This document shows positions 13,230 through 26,400 of a stretch of DNA of 64,000 nt, in pieces. The translations under genes were made by a program, and so were the position numbers. The DNA is from Elephas maximus indicus. Taxonomy: Eukaryota > Chordata > Mammalia > Proboscidea > Elephantidae. The stretch spans positions 30,744,001 to 30,808,000 of the forward strand of contig NC_064841.1 in the NCBI RefSeq assembly GCF_024166365.1. Direction: 5' to 3'. The first letter of the stretch is position 1. Every line of letters starts with the position of its first letter. The notes under the pieces are model-generated. The model worked only from the letters and a program-made list of their open reading frames with translations, had not been told where the DNA came from and did no database searches.

Positions 13230-16200
13230 CTTTGAAGACAAAATAATTACAGTAATAAGTCTATGGATTCTTTCAATTACCCAGGTTACTCTGCTTAACC
13301 ACAGATGACAAGGAGAATGTTATAGATTGAATTATGTACCCCCCAAAATATGTGTTATAAATCCTAACCTCTATGCCTGTGGTTCTCCATTGCAAATACC
13401 TTCTTTCACTAACATAAATGGCGACTATACACATGGACCTCGCCAGATTGAACACACAGAAATCAAATTGACTACATCTGTGGAAAAAGATGATGGAAAA
13501 GCTCGATATCATCAGTAAGAACAAGGCCAGGGGCCGACTGTGGAACAGACCACCAATTGCTTGTATGCAAGTTCAAGCTGAAACTGAAGAAAATCAGAGC
13601 AAGTCCACAAGAGCCAAAATATGACCTTGAGTACATACCACCTGAATTTAGAGACCATCTGAAGAATAGATTTGACGAATTGAACACTAATGACTGAAGA
13701 CCAGATAAGTTGTGGAATGACATCAGGAACATTATACATGAAGAAAGCAAGCGGTCACTGAAAAGACAGGAAAGAAAGAAAAGACCAAGATGGATGTCAG
13801 AGGAGACTCTGAAACTTGCTCTCGAACATCAAGCAGCTAAAGAAAAAGGAAGAATTGATGAAGTAAAAGAACTGAAGATTTCAAAGGGCGTCTTGAGAAG
13901 ACTAAGTATTATAATGACATGTGCAAAGAGCTGGAGATGGAAAACCAAAAGGGAAGAACATGCTCAGCGTTTCTCAAGCTGAAAGAACTGAAGAAAAAAT
14001 TCAAGCCTCGAGTTGCAATAGTGAAGGATTCTATGGGGAAAATATTTAATGACACAGGAAGCATCAAAAGAAGATGGAAGGAATATACAGAGTCATTATA
14101 CCAAAAAGCATTAGTTGATGTTCAACCATTTCAAGAGGTGGCATATGATCAGGAACCGATGGTACTGAAGGAAGAAGTCCAAGCTGCTCTGAAGGCATTG
14201 GTGAAAAACAAAAGAAAAAAAAAATTTTTTTTAAGGCTCCAGGAATTGATGGAATATCAATTGAGATGTTTCAACAAACAGATGCAGTGCTAGAGGTGCT
14301 CATTCATCTATGCCAAGAAATATGGAAGACAGCTTCCTGGCCTACGGACTGGAAGAGATCCATATGTATGCCTATTCCCAAGAAAGGTGATCCAACCGAA
14401 TGTGGAAATTATAGAACAATATCATTAATATCACATGAAAGCAAAATTTTACTGAAGATCGTTCAAAAACAGCTGCAGCAGTATATTGACAGGGAACTGC
14501 CAGAAATTCAGGCCGGTTTCAGAAGGGGACATGGAACCAGGGATATCATTGCTGATGTCAGATGGATCCTGGCTGAAAGCAGAGAATACCAGAAGGATGC
14601 TTACCTGTGTTTTATTGACTATGCAAAGGCATTCGACTGTGTGGATCATAACAAATTATGGATAACATTGTGAAGAATGGGAATTCCAGAACACTTAATT
14701 GTGCTCATGAGGAACCTTTACATGGATCAAGAGGCAGTTGTTTAGGCAGAACAAGGGGATACTGATTGGTTTAAAGTCAGGAAAGGTGTACATCAGGGTT
14801 GTATTCTTTCACCATACCTATATATTTTTTTTTTTATTCAATCTGTATGCTGAGGAAATAATACAAGAAGCTGGACTACATGAAGAACGGGGCATCAGGA
14901 TTGGAGGAAGACTCATTAGCAACCTGCATTATGCAGATGACACAGCCTTGCTTGCTGAAAGTGAAGAGGACTTAAAGCACTTACTAATGAAGATCAAAGA
15001 CCACAGCCTTCAGTATGGATTGCACCTCAACATAAAGAAAAGAAAAATCCTCACAACTGGACCAATGAGCAACATCATGATAAACGGAGAAAAGATTGAA
15101 GTTGTCAAGGATTTCGTTTTACTTGGATCCACAGTCAACAGCCATGGAAGCAGCAGTCAAGAAATCAAAAGACACATTGCATTGGGTAAATCTGTTGCAA
15201 AGGACCTCTTTAAAGTGTTGAAGAGCAAAGATGTCACCTTGAAGACTAAGGTGCACCTGACCCAAGCCATGGTATTTTCAGTCGCATCATATGCATGTGA
15301 AAGCTGGACAGTGAATAAGGAAGATCGAAGAAGAATTGACGCCTTTGAATTGTGGTGTTGGCAAAGAATATTGGCAAAGTGGAGGGCCAGGGAAAAGAGG
15401 AATACCTTCAATAAGATGGACTGACACAGCGGCATCAACAATGGGCTCAAACATACCAACAATTGTGAGGATCTGCACGCTGGGTGCGGGACCGGGCAGT
15501 GTTTTGTTCTGTTGTATATGGGGTTGCTATGAATAGGAATTGACTCCATGGCACCTAACAACAATAACAAAATCCTGTAGGATGAGTGTTTCATCTAATT
15601 CTAGATTATTATACTATAAACAGGTTAGGGCGTCATCATCAGCAACAAACAGGTTAGGATGAAACATTTTGAAGGTGATTTTTTTAAAAGAGTGAAATCT
15701 ATGGTGAAAGCTTAAAAGAATGGAAATTATGATTTGAAAGAAGACAGTTCAGTGTCATTGTAAGGATGCCAAAAGATACAGTATACTTACTATACATAAA
15801 TAAGGAATTAAAAAATGAATACTGTACTTCTAAAAAATTTTGAAATGGCAATATATATATATAAAAATATATATATTAACCACAATAATAAAACAAAGGG
15901 CATACTGTATTGTACCAATGTTATTTTCTTAGCTTTGACAAATGTACCATGGTTATATAAGATATTGGGGGAAGGTGGGTGAAGGGTATATAGGAACTGT
16001 CTATGCTACTTTCTCTGTAAATCTAAAATTATTTCAAAATAAAAAGTTTTTAAAAAGAGAATGCCAGTAGAAACATTGAAGTATTTACATGAGAAATAAA
16101 GAACTTCTTTACCTAAAAATTTTAGGCAAATAAAAATAGTTTTTGAAGGAGATTCTGAAATCTCAGCTCCTGGTATGTTTTTTGTAAGTAGTTTAGGTGC

Positions 16201-17448
16201 AGTCCTGCATAAATCCTGGGGAAGAGTAGTGACTGCTTCTTGGTTTCACTTTCAGTGTTGCTGTTATGAAGCTCATTCTTTCAACAAATATTTATTGTGC
16301 TATCATGGGTCTCTCATCTTCTACGGATATATCAGTCAACAAAACAGATAAAGATCCCTGCTCTCATCAAATGTACGTTCTATACCTGATGCAACATTTT
16401 AAAAGACCATTCTTTATTCTTTGTGAATAGTCTGTGGGTGGTGGGCAAGGGCAGAGCAGGGAGAAGAGTTAGAAGGCTAATGCTGTAATGCAGTGACAGA
16501 TCATGGCACCTGGGACTAGGGTGAAGCAGTGGAGATGGTGAGAAGTGGTTGGTTTCTAGAGATTATGTAACACATGCATTTACACACAGTGGTGTGTTGA
16601 AACTGGCTTATGCCAGCTCACAACAGCTGAGAGTTAAATTTTTAGGAAGTTTACAAGCCAGTTTTTAAATATAAAAAAAAAAATTTTTTTTTTAATATAC
16701 CACTATCAAAAATTTACATAAAATTACAATTAAATAAATTATATTGAAAATAGAGGTAATAAATATTCCAACCTCATCACTTTCTAATTATTTTTTACCT
16801 AATTATTTTACTATTATTATTTGCTATTATCTCTGCTTTTGAGGTTATTTACATCAATTGTATCTGTAGGATGAAAATAGTATGAAATGGTCTGCTGCTG
16901 TGCATCTGTTCCCAATTCTGTGTTCAGTGACATCACATCGGTAGCTTGAAATCAGCCATGGTAGGAGTATTTACACCACAGAAATTGGCAAATGCTACAA
17001 ATCAGGGCTCCCTTTCTCTTTTTAAAAAAGATATGGTTGTTAAATATTTACTAGTATACCACTAGTTATAACTTTCCTAACTATACCTAGAAAAGTGTAT
17101 CACCAACCCATCCAATGTTTTTAGGTTCCCTGACTTCTATCATGTTCCCACCTATGGAGGAGAAAAGCCAAGAAGGGGTTAAATAGGTATCATTTATATC
17201 GAACCAGGACAAAAGTAACATATTTATCTTATGCTTCATGCCGTTAATACACATGTACTTACACAAAGTCATCATACCTGAGATTGAATTTTTAGTGCTG
17301 GCCCTAGCTTTAATCCCATCGTGTCCCGGAGATGCTCCTCTGTGAGCAATGGCAAAGTCTCTCCATCAATTGCATGATCTTTAAATACCTTATTAAACAC
17401 AAAAGGTGTTAACTTTGTCCAAATAATCTTTAAAAAAAATTGTTGTTT

Positions 17449-17482
<34 letters not shown>

Positions 17483-20400
17483 TTTTGGTTTGGGGGAAAA
17501 CATTAACACTGCTTGAGGATGACAGAAAAATTGATTAAATTTCTTGTTTTTAGTTCTCTCTTCTGTGGTCCAATAGCATGTTGATAGTGCTGTTTTGTTT
17601 TTTTTTTTTAAAGCTTCTTGGGCCACTGTGTACATATTTTTTCCTTTTTTTTTTTAACTTACTTTGTTTTTGTTGTTGAGAGTATGCATAGCAAAACACA
17701 CACCCATTCAACTGGTTCTACATGTACAAATTCAGTGACACTGACTGCATTCTTTGAGTTGTGCGACCATGCTCACTGTCCTTTTCTGAGTTGTTCCTCC
17801 CCCGTTAACATAAACTCACTGCCTCCTAAATCTCCAATCCAATCTTTTGAGTTGCTGTTGTCACTTCGATCCCATATAGATAGTTCTTAAAAGAGTGCAA
17901 TGCTCAAGGCAGACATTTTGTTTACTAGTTAAGCTGGACGGTTGTTTGGTTTTAAGATGACTTCAGGGGATATTTTTGGTTTAAGATTTAAAGATTATTT
18001 CAGGGGTTCATCGAGCCTCCATGGCTCCAGAAAGTCTAGAGTCTGTGAAAATTTGACATTCTGTTCTGCATTTTTCTCTTTTTGACCAGGTTTCTTCTAT
18101 AGAATCTTTGATCAAAGTGTTCAGTAATGGTAGCCAGGCACCATCCAGTTCTTCTGGTCTCATGGCAAAGGAGAAAGTTGTTCATAGAGGCAATGCGCCA
18201 CACATTCCATATCCTCCTCCTATTCCTCATTCTTCTTCTTCCTCTGTTGCTGTGGGTGACTAGAGACCAATTGTTGTGCCTTGGATGGCCGCTGGCAGGC
18301 TTTTAAGACCCCAGGCACTATGCGAGGAACTAGGAGGTAGAACGGAATCACTAATCACATTATTAGGCATTATATTAATTAGATTGTGCTCTTTAATAAT
18401 CCTTAGAGTTCATTGTAATTTTCTGTTTCTAAGTCTCAGTTCCAACATGCAGCAATTATTTGAGAGCAGGGCTCAGTATTATTTACCAATGTACCCCAAT
18501 CATGGCTGACACATGGTAGAAGATGTGCAATAAATATTACTGCATGAATCAATGAGAGGATGAATGGACAAATACTCTGAGTAAATGGATGTAGGTAAAA
18601 GCCATCACAGACAGATTTCATCTCGCTTATTTATAAGTGGGGTGTTTTCTGCCTTAGATGTAAGATGAAGGGAGGAAGAATGTGCAGGCGACAGCTGTCA
18701 CCGCTGGACCTTTCCAACAAGATCTGCTTATTCTGACTCTAATGGATTCAGAAGAGGACATGGAATGAGGAATATCATTGCTGATGATAGATGGATCTTG
18801 GCTGAAAGCAAAGAATATCAGAAAGATGTTCACCTGTGTTTTATTGACTATGGAAATGCATTTGACAGTGTGGATCATAATAAATTATGGATAACATTGT
18901 AAAGAATGGAAACTCCAGAACACTTAACTGTGTTCACGTGGAACCTGTGTGTAGACCAAGAGGCAGTTGTTTGAACAGAACAAGGAGATAGTGCATGGTT
19001 TAAAATCAGGAAAGATGTGTGTCAGGGTTGTATTTTCTCACCATACTTATTCAATCTGTATACTGGGCAAATAATCAGAGAACCTGGACTATATGAAGAA
19101 GAGTGGAGCATTAGGGTTGGAAGAAGACTCATTACTAACCTGCAATATGCAGATGACACAACCTTGCTTGCTGAAAGCGAAGAGGACTTGAAGCACTTAC
19201 TGATGAAGATCTAAGACTAAAGCCTTCAGTATGGATTATACCTCAAGATAAAGAAAAGAAAAATCTTCACAACTGTCCCAGTAAGCAACACTGTGATAAA
19301 CAGAGAAAACATTGAAATCATCAAGAATTTCATTTTACTCAGATCCACATCAATGCCATGGAAGCAGCAGTCAAGAAATCAAATGACATATTGCAATTCT
19401 TTTGCAAAAGACCTCTTTAAAGTGTTGAAAAGCAAAGATATCACTTTGAGGGCTAAGATGCGCCTGACCCAAGCCGTGGTATTTTCAGTTGCCCCACATG
19501 AACGTGAAAGCTGGACAATGAATAAGGAAGACCGAAGAGGAATTGATGCCTTTCAATTACGGTGTTGGTGAAGAATACTGAGTACACCATGGACTACCAG
19601 AAGAACAAACAAGTCTATCTTGGAGGAAATACAGCCAGAGTGCTCCTTGAAAGTAAGGATGGTGAGATTTTGTCTCATGTACTTTAAACATGTTATCATG
19701 GAAGAAAGGCCTGGCAATCTACTTCCAAAAAATCAAGCATTGAAAACTTTATGGATCTAAGATACATCTATTGGTTCCATCCCAGATGGGGCAAAGGAGA
19801 ATGAAGAAGACCAAAGACACAATGGAAAGATTAGTCCAAAGGACTAGTGGAGCACAACTACCACAGCCTTCACCAGACTGAGCCCAGAACAACTAGATGG
19901 TGCTCAGTTACCCCTACTGACTGCTCTGGCAGGGATCACAATAGAGGGTCCCAGACAAAGCGAGAGAAAAATGTAGAACAAAATTCAAATTCACCAAAAA
20001 AAAAAAAAAAAATGACCAGTCTGAGAGAGACTTGGGAAACCCCAAGAGTATGGCCCCTTGACACCCTTTTAACTCAGTACTAAAGTCACCCCTGAGGTTC
20101 ACCCTTCAGCCAAAGATTAGACAGGGCTATAGGGCCAACAATAACACACGTGAGGGATGCTTCATAATTCAATCGCGTGTACTAGGCTAATGGGCACACC
20201 AGCCTAAAAGCAAGAGTGAGAAGGCAGGAAGGGACAGGAAAACTGGATGAGTGGAAACAGAGACACTGGGGTGGAGAAGGGGAGAGTGTTGAGGCATCAT
20301 GGGGTTGGCAACCAACGTCACAAAACAGTTTGTGTATTAACGCTTTAGTGAGAAATTAATTTGCTCTGTAAACCTTCACCTAAATCACAATACAAAAAGA

Positions 20401-23400
20401 GAAAGAAAGCTTTACCAAGTGCAGTTCTATTCTGACACACATGGGGTCACCATGAGTGGGAATGGACTCCATAGCCACTGGTGGCGGTAGTGGTATTTTG
20501 TGGTTCTGATCCAGGATTTTTCTTATCGTAGGCGCTGCCATTCCAAAAAAGGAGTGCTGATTAAAAACAGTTACCTGCGTTTAATTAATGGAAGTTTTAC
20601 CTCTTTTCTCTTTCCGTGGCATGGCTTCTGGTGAGCAGTGAAAGGAGCATCCAAAGAAGAAGAAACCAGGAAGATCATGGGTAATTTTTGAAACAGAGGT
20701 GAAGTGGCAGCCAGGGCCGGAAACCTGTGTGGGCCTAAGCCTCAGCCATGGTGGAGGCACCGAAGCAGGGGTGTAGAACACACCACTGGCGCCCGGAAGA
20801 TGTTTCCCTTCCATTCTCACCAGGGCATTTCAGGCCAAGTGCACCTGTTTTTGGTAATTTCAGTTATTTCAATAGAGAGGATATTTTTTATCTGTTGTGT
20901 TCTTTGCACTAGACGTTTAGTTAAACTGAACCTGTTGCCTTTGAGTCGATTCCAACTCAAATCGACCCTATAGGACAGAGTAGAATTGCCCCGTAGGGTT
21001 TCTAAGGAGTGGCTGGTAGATTTGAACTGCCGACCTTTCTGGTTAGCAGGCTAGCTCTTAGCTACTGCGCCACCAGGACATTTAGTTAGACAAACAAAAT
21101 ATGTGACAGGTCCTCCTGGACATCCCTTAAAAGCTGAGCCACCCAACCCTCTCTTTACATCGGTTTGAAAGAGTTCACTTGCACAGGGGCTTTGAATTTT
21201 AACAGTGGTTATTTTTTCTGAATTTCTTTTTCCGCCTACAGAGGCAAATGCTTGGAGGCTGATGAGTAGACACCTAAGGCAGAGGTGAGGAAGAGGAGAA
21301 TGGAGAGTAGGACAGTAGATGGAACTCAGTCTAGTCCCAGGGGCTTGGCCTGACCTGTTTAAAGAAAAAAGGCTGCGAAGAAAAGGTGATGGACCATTTC
21401 AGCATTCCGGGTCTTTGTGAGAGCTGTGCACAAGCAGTGCTGCCTGAGGGTTTGCTGCACAGAGGTGAGGGTAGGGGGGTTCTCCCCCTTTCTGTATAGA
21501 GCACAGTCACGGAGCACAGCAGGGAGTGTGCACAGCAATGATCTTGTAGTTGACATCACCAGCACTCGCCTGTGGGAACTTGAACAAGGGAAAAAGAGCA
21601 GGTCTTGATATTGAACACATGTGAGAAGCTCCTAGGAGTAAAGGGTACCATTTCTTGGAGTGAGAAAGGGGACACTATCCTGTGAGAGATCACGAGTCAG
21701 CAGTGTTTAAGTGATTTCTGTGTACCCACAAGTAGTGTGGGGACATTTGGGATTAAAAAACCGGTTGCCGTCGAGTTGATTCCAACTCATAACGACCCTA
21801 TATTATAAAGTATAAAATGCATGCAACATTATTCACTGTAAGAGCAGTTATTATAAACTGTATTTTGTGATTTTGGATCACTGTTTAAAAACAATCAGAG
21901 TTCAAATAAATTCAACCCACGAGGAGTTAACAATCACGTGTCCATTACTCACAGAGCTGCTTGTTTCTGGCAGTCATCAGAATGATACAACGTCATTGTA
22001 CTTGTGGTTGGTGTGGCACTTGACTTGATGAGTAGCACAGATGAATTTAAAAAGTGATTTATCCACTGTTAATGACTAATATTAAAATAATAAGGTTATA
22101 CTCACTGAGCAGAAGCAAATATGACAACATTTTTCATCAGGTTATTTGAAAACACAAGTGTGTGATGTGAAGAATTCAACTTTTCCTTGAGGTTCTGCTA
22201 TTTATAGGAGCCTGTATTTTTTTTTTTTCTGATATGATGAAGAAATTCTAATGGCATTCATTTATATTTATAAATGAAAAAATGTCAAAAAAACATTCAC
22301 TGAGCACTTACAATGTGCCCTGCACTCTTTAATGTTTATGACAATCCTTGAAAACTATTATTACTATTATCCCCATTGTACAGATGAAAACACTGAGGAA
22401 CGGAAAGGAAAATAACTTGCCTTAGATTACATGTCCATAAAGTAGAAAAGCCAGGATTTGAACTTGAACTTTCTGGCTCAGAACCCATATATTTAATTAC
22501 TACTCTATGCAGATTTTTCCATATATTCCAGAACCAGAACCAAAAAAAAAAGAAAGAAAAAAAAATAACAGCTTTCTATGTAGATTTTTCCATATATTCC
22601 AGAACCAGAACCAAAAAAAAAAGAAAGAAAAAAAAATAACAGCATTATACTGAAGAAGGAGCCCTGGTGGCAAAGAGGTTAAGAGCTTGGCTGCAACCCA
22701 AAAGGTCAGCAGTTCAAATCTACCAGCGGCTCTTTAGAAACCGTATGGGGCAGCTACACTGTGTCCGACAGGGTCGCTGTGAGTTGGAATCAACTCAACA
22801 GCAGTGCGTTTTTGTTTTTGTTGTTCTTTATTCTGAAGAGAAACATTATCACAAAACTGAGATCTGAAAAACATCAGCTTGAACATCAGTCAATTATGAT
22901 GCAATTAAATCATAATGTCCTTTTTTCGTTTTATTCTCCTTTAACATGGAAACCAAAGATAATGCTACCAGGTTCAGTAGGCATGTTGTTGCTTGGAATC
23001 GTGTTATTAAATCACTTGAAAATATAAACTATGCACATGAAAATCCACCATTGGCATAAACGACTTACCAGCCCATGATTTTTGTCATCAGTTTTCCCAT
23101 AGGAGTGAGGCTAGCTTTTTTCCCAACTGTCCTAACAGTTCATTGTAATTTAAAAGACAGCATTTATCTACCAGACTAAATTACTGGTATATGTGCATTT
23201 TTACAGATAGTCTGAGCATAACTATAGCATTTTTAAAAAACTGTTAACTTCCTACTTTTTAGGTCTGTTGCCACCTTGTCCTTTTTTTGTTTGTTTTTCT
23301 TCCTTTTTTAAAATTATTATTAATTTTTTCTTCTTGTCCTTTTCAGAATGAAGTGTATATTTCTGCTAGCTATGAGAATAGGCCCAAACTTCCGACACAG

Positions 23401-26400
23401 GACTACGTGCTTGAAAATTGTTTGCTATGTGGATGAGTAGGGAATGTAGCAGACGTTTCTCATGCCTTTTCGATGTTTGACCTCCTAACTTCCTTCCAAT
23501 TTTGGGAGAATTCCCACATCTCAGGAGTCTTGATGGGGGATAGAGCCTGCTTCCCAGGAGAGAAACTGAAGCCAGACACTGGCTTTCCCAGCCTCCCCTG
23601 CAGCTGGGGCGCAGGCACGTGACATAGGCTCCACTAAGCAGAGACACCTGTCCCAGGGGAGCCCATGGCATAAAAAGGGGAGACTACTGGGAATCCTCTC
23701 TGGGAGCAAATATAAGTTTGACAGAATTTGTTATCAAGGAAATATATTTCAGAGTGTCATACTTTTATAAAAACACTTAAATACTATTTAAGTCACCTGA
23801 GCATAGCTGGAACAGCCTGGAAGGCCTCTAATGAAATTGTGAACATCATCCACGGTCCACTTCTGAATGTCTTCATTCAAAGAAAGATGTTCCCCAGTTG
23901 TAACCAGTTCATGTATTCCTTTCAAAAGGAAAGGAAATGATTTTGAGTTATACATTTTTCAGGGAAAGGGAAGCCAAGAGCACAGTTCTGTGTATGATTT
24001 CCTTGTACTCTCCAGGGTGGTCCCTTTCTGCAGATCTGGGTGTAAATTACCTACGAGATATAAAGAGTTACTAGGAGACTGAAAAAAAAAAAAAAACTTC
24101 GCCGTCTTCTTTCTTTTCTTTCTATGAAAGAATCTTTACAGATATCATTATCGTAAGCTCACAAAGAAGCTTCAGATCTCTTCCAGCTTCTCTTAGATTA
24201 TAATAAAAATGTCCTGTGGATTTCATCCTCCAGGTTAATACTACATGTTCTACGGTATTACGTGGTCTATGAGGTGGATTTCATCCTCCAGGTTAATACT
24301 ACATGTTCTACGGTATTACGTGGTCTATGAGGTGGATTTCATCCTCCAGGTTAATACTACATGTTCTACGGTATTACGTGGTCTATGAGGTGGATTTCAT
24401 CCTCCAGGTTAATACTACATGTTCTACGGTATTACGTGGTCTATGAGGTGGATTTCATCCTCCAGGTTAATACTACATGTTCTACGGTATTACGTGGTCT
24501 ATGAGGTGGATTTCATCCTCCAGGTTAATACTACATGTTCTACGGTATTACGTGGTCTATGAGGTGGATTTCATCCTCCAGGTTAATACTACATGTTCTA
24601 CGGTATTACGTGGTCTATGAGGCTCTCTAGGTGAGTAAGAATTGAGGTTAATACTACATGTTCTACGGTATTACGTGGTCTATGAGGTGGATTTCATCCT
24701 CCAGGTTAATACTACATGTTCTACGGTATTACGTGGTCTATGAGGCTCTCTAGGTAAGAATTGAGGTTAATACTACATGTTCTACGGTATTACGTGGTCT
24801 ATGAGGTGGATTTCATCCTCCAGGTTAATACTACATGTTCTACGGTATTACGTGGTCTATGAGGCTCTCTAGGTGAGTAAGAATTTAGTTTCGTCTCCAT
24901 CAAAATGGCGTATGAACACTTGACAGGGAAGCAGTTAGTATGGTGATGGCTAGATGACACGTAGCCAAAGATCACTGTTTTAAAATATTTTTATCTAAAG
25001 AAATTCTAGAAAACTATTCAGTGTGTGGTTTTTTGGGGCATTGCTATTGAGTCAATTCTGACTCATAGCGACCCTATAGGACAGAGTAGAACTGTCCCAT
25101 AGGGTTTCCAAGGAGCGGCTGGTGGATTTGAACTGCCAACCTTTTGGTTAGCAGCTGAGCTCTTAACCACTGCGAGCCCCCTGAAGTTAGAAGACAACAC
25201 AAGTTCGTGCTACTGTTCAATTGCCTATGTTTTTCAAAACACAGTTAGAAGGGAGATAAAATTCATACTTTAAAGTCAGAAGCCCCTTTGTTTTGTTGAT
25301 AAAATTAATAGTACATTAAATGAAAATTTAAATTTAATTTAAACCCGTTGCTGTCGAGTCGATTCCAACCCATAGTGACCCTATAGCTCAGAGTAGAACT
25401 GCCCCATAGAGTTTCTAAGGAGCACCTAGTGGATTTGAACTGCCGACCTTTTGGTTAGCAGCTGTAGCACTTAACCACTATGCCTCCAGGGTTTCCAAAT
25501 TTAATTTAATATATATTAAATGGAATTCTGATGGGTTTCCTTATACTTTACTTTCCTAGCCTTTACTGAAAATTCCTTCTGTATATGTATATGTATGTGT
25601 ATATATATGGTTTCATTGACATAGCTTGTTGTAACTAACTTAATAAAGTGACTTCAGTAAAGTGACATCATTAGAGTCAGGATTAAGAAAAAGTAGGATA
25701 AAAAAGGCATGATTGTTACAGTTCACTATGTAATAACGTAAGGATTTGTCAACGTGTGGTTAATGAGGATCTGCTATTGGTTCTAGACACCCACCTGGAA
25801 GAGCCGATGGAGGCCCTGGGTTCTTTTCACTGCAGGCTGCAGAAGACTGCTCTGAGGGATTCTCCTTCCCACAGTCCCAGGTCTTTGCTTCCAGGGAGGT
25901 GCTGTGGGCTGCCCAGGTCGTTCTGCAGATGGGCTCGAGCTCTGCACAGGTTTTGGCAGGAGCTGCAGTTGGCTTTTCATTGATTTCTCTTGACTTCTGA
26001 TTGTTGACTGCTTCAGTCTCAGGGTCTTTTGCAAACTCATTTTCTTCATAGGGAATTGGCTGCACCCGGCCTGGGATTTTAAATTCTTCTTGACTTTTGG
26101 AACTATCAGTATCACTGTCTACAACTTTCTGATTCCCTGCACCTCTCCTGAAACGATGACATTTCTGCTCCCAGGTCTCTAGAAAATGCAGGCCAGTTGC
26201 CCCTAGCATGGGGTTTCCCTGAAGGTTTCTCAAGGTGCTTCTGTGGAAATGCAGGTCACTGGCTGGGAGCATGCTTCTGCCATGGTATGTGGCTGGGCCT
26301 GCTGGGATACCAGAGCCATAGAGGAATGGCATCCCTAATCCCATTAGCCCCTTGGGATTAACTTTTTCCATCCTCCTTTGCTGATAAATGGCATACATTT

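Noticed and set aside
14738..15424. Intact reverse transcriptase gene
   Set aside because: The YADD motif is present but the RTE has frameshifts, a deletion near 15,375 and no 5' endonuclease, so it cannot encode a working protein.
22657..22812. tRNA gene (A/B box-like sequence)
   Set aside because: It is the tRNA-derived head of an AfroSINE; it does not fold as a tRNA and is repeated across the window.
24216..24888. Possible CRISPR-like array
   Set aside because: Units are head-to-tail copies without unique spacers, in a mammalian intron; it is a minisatellite.
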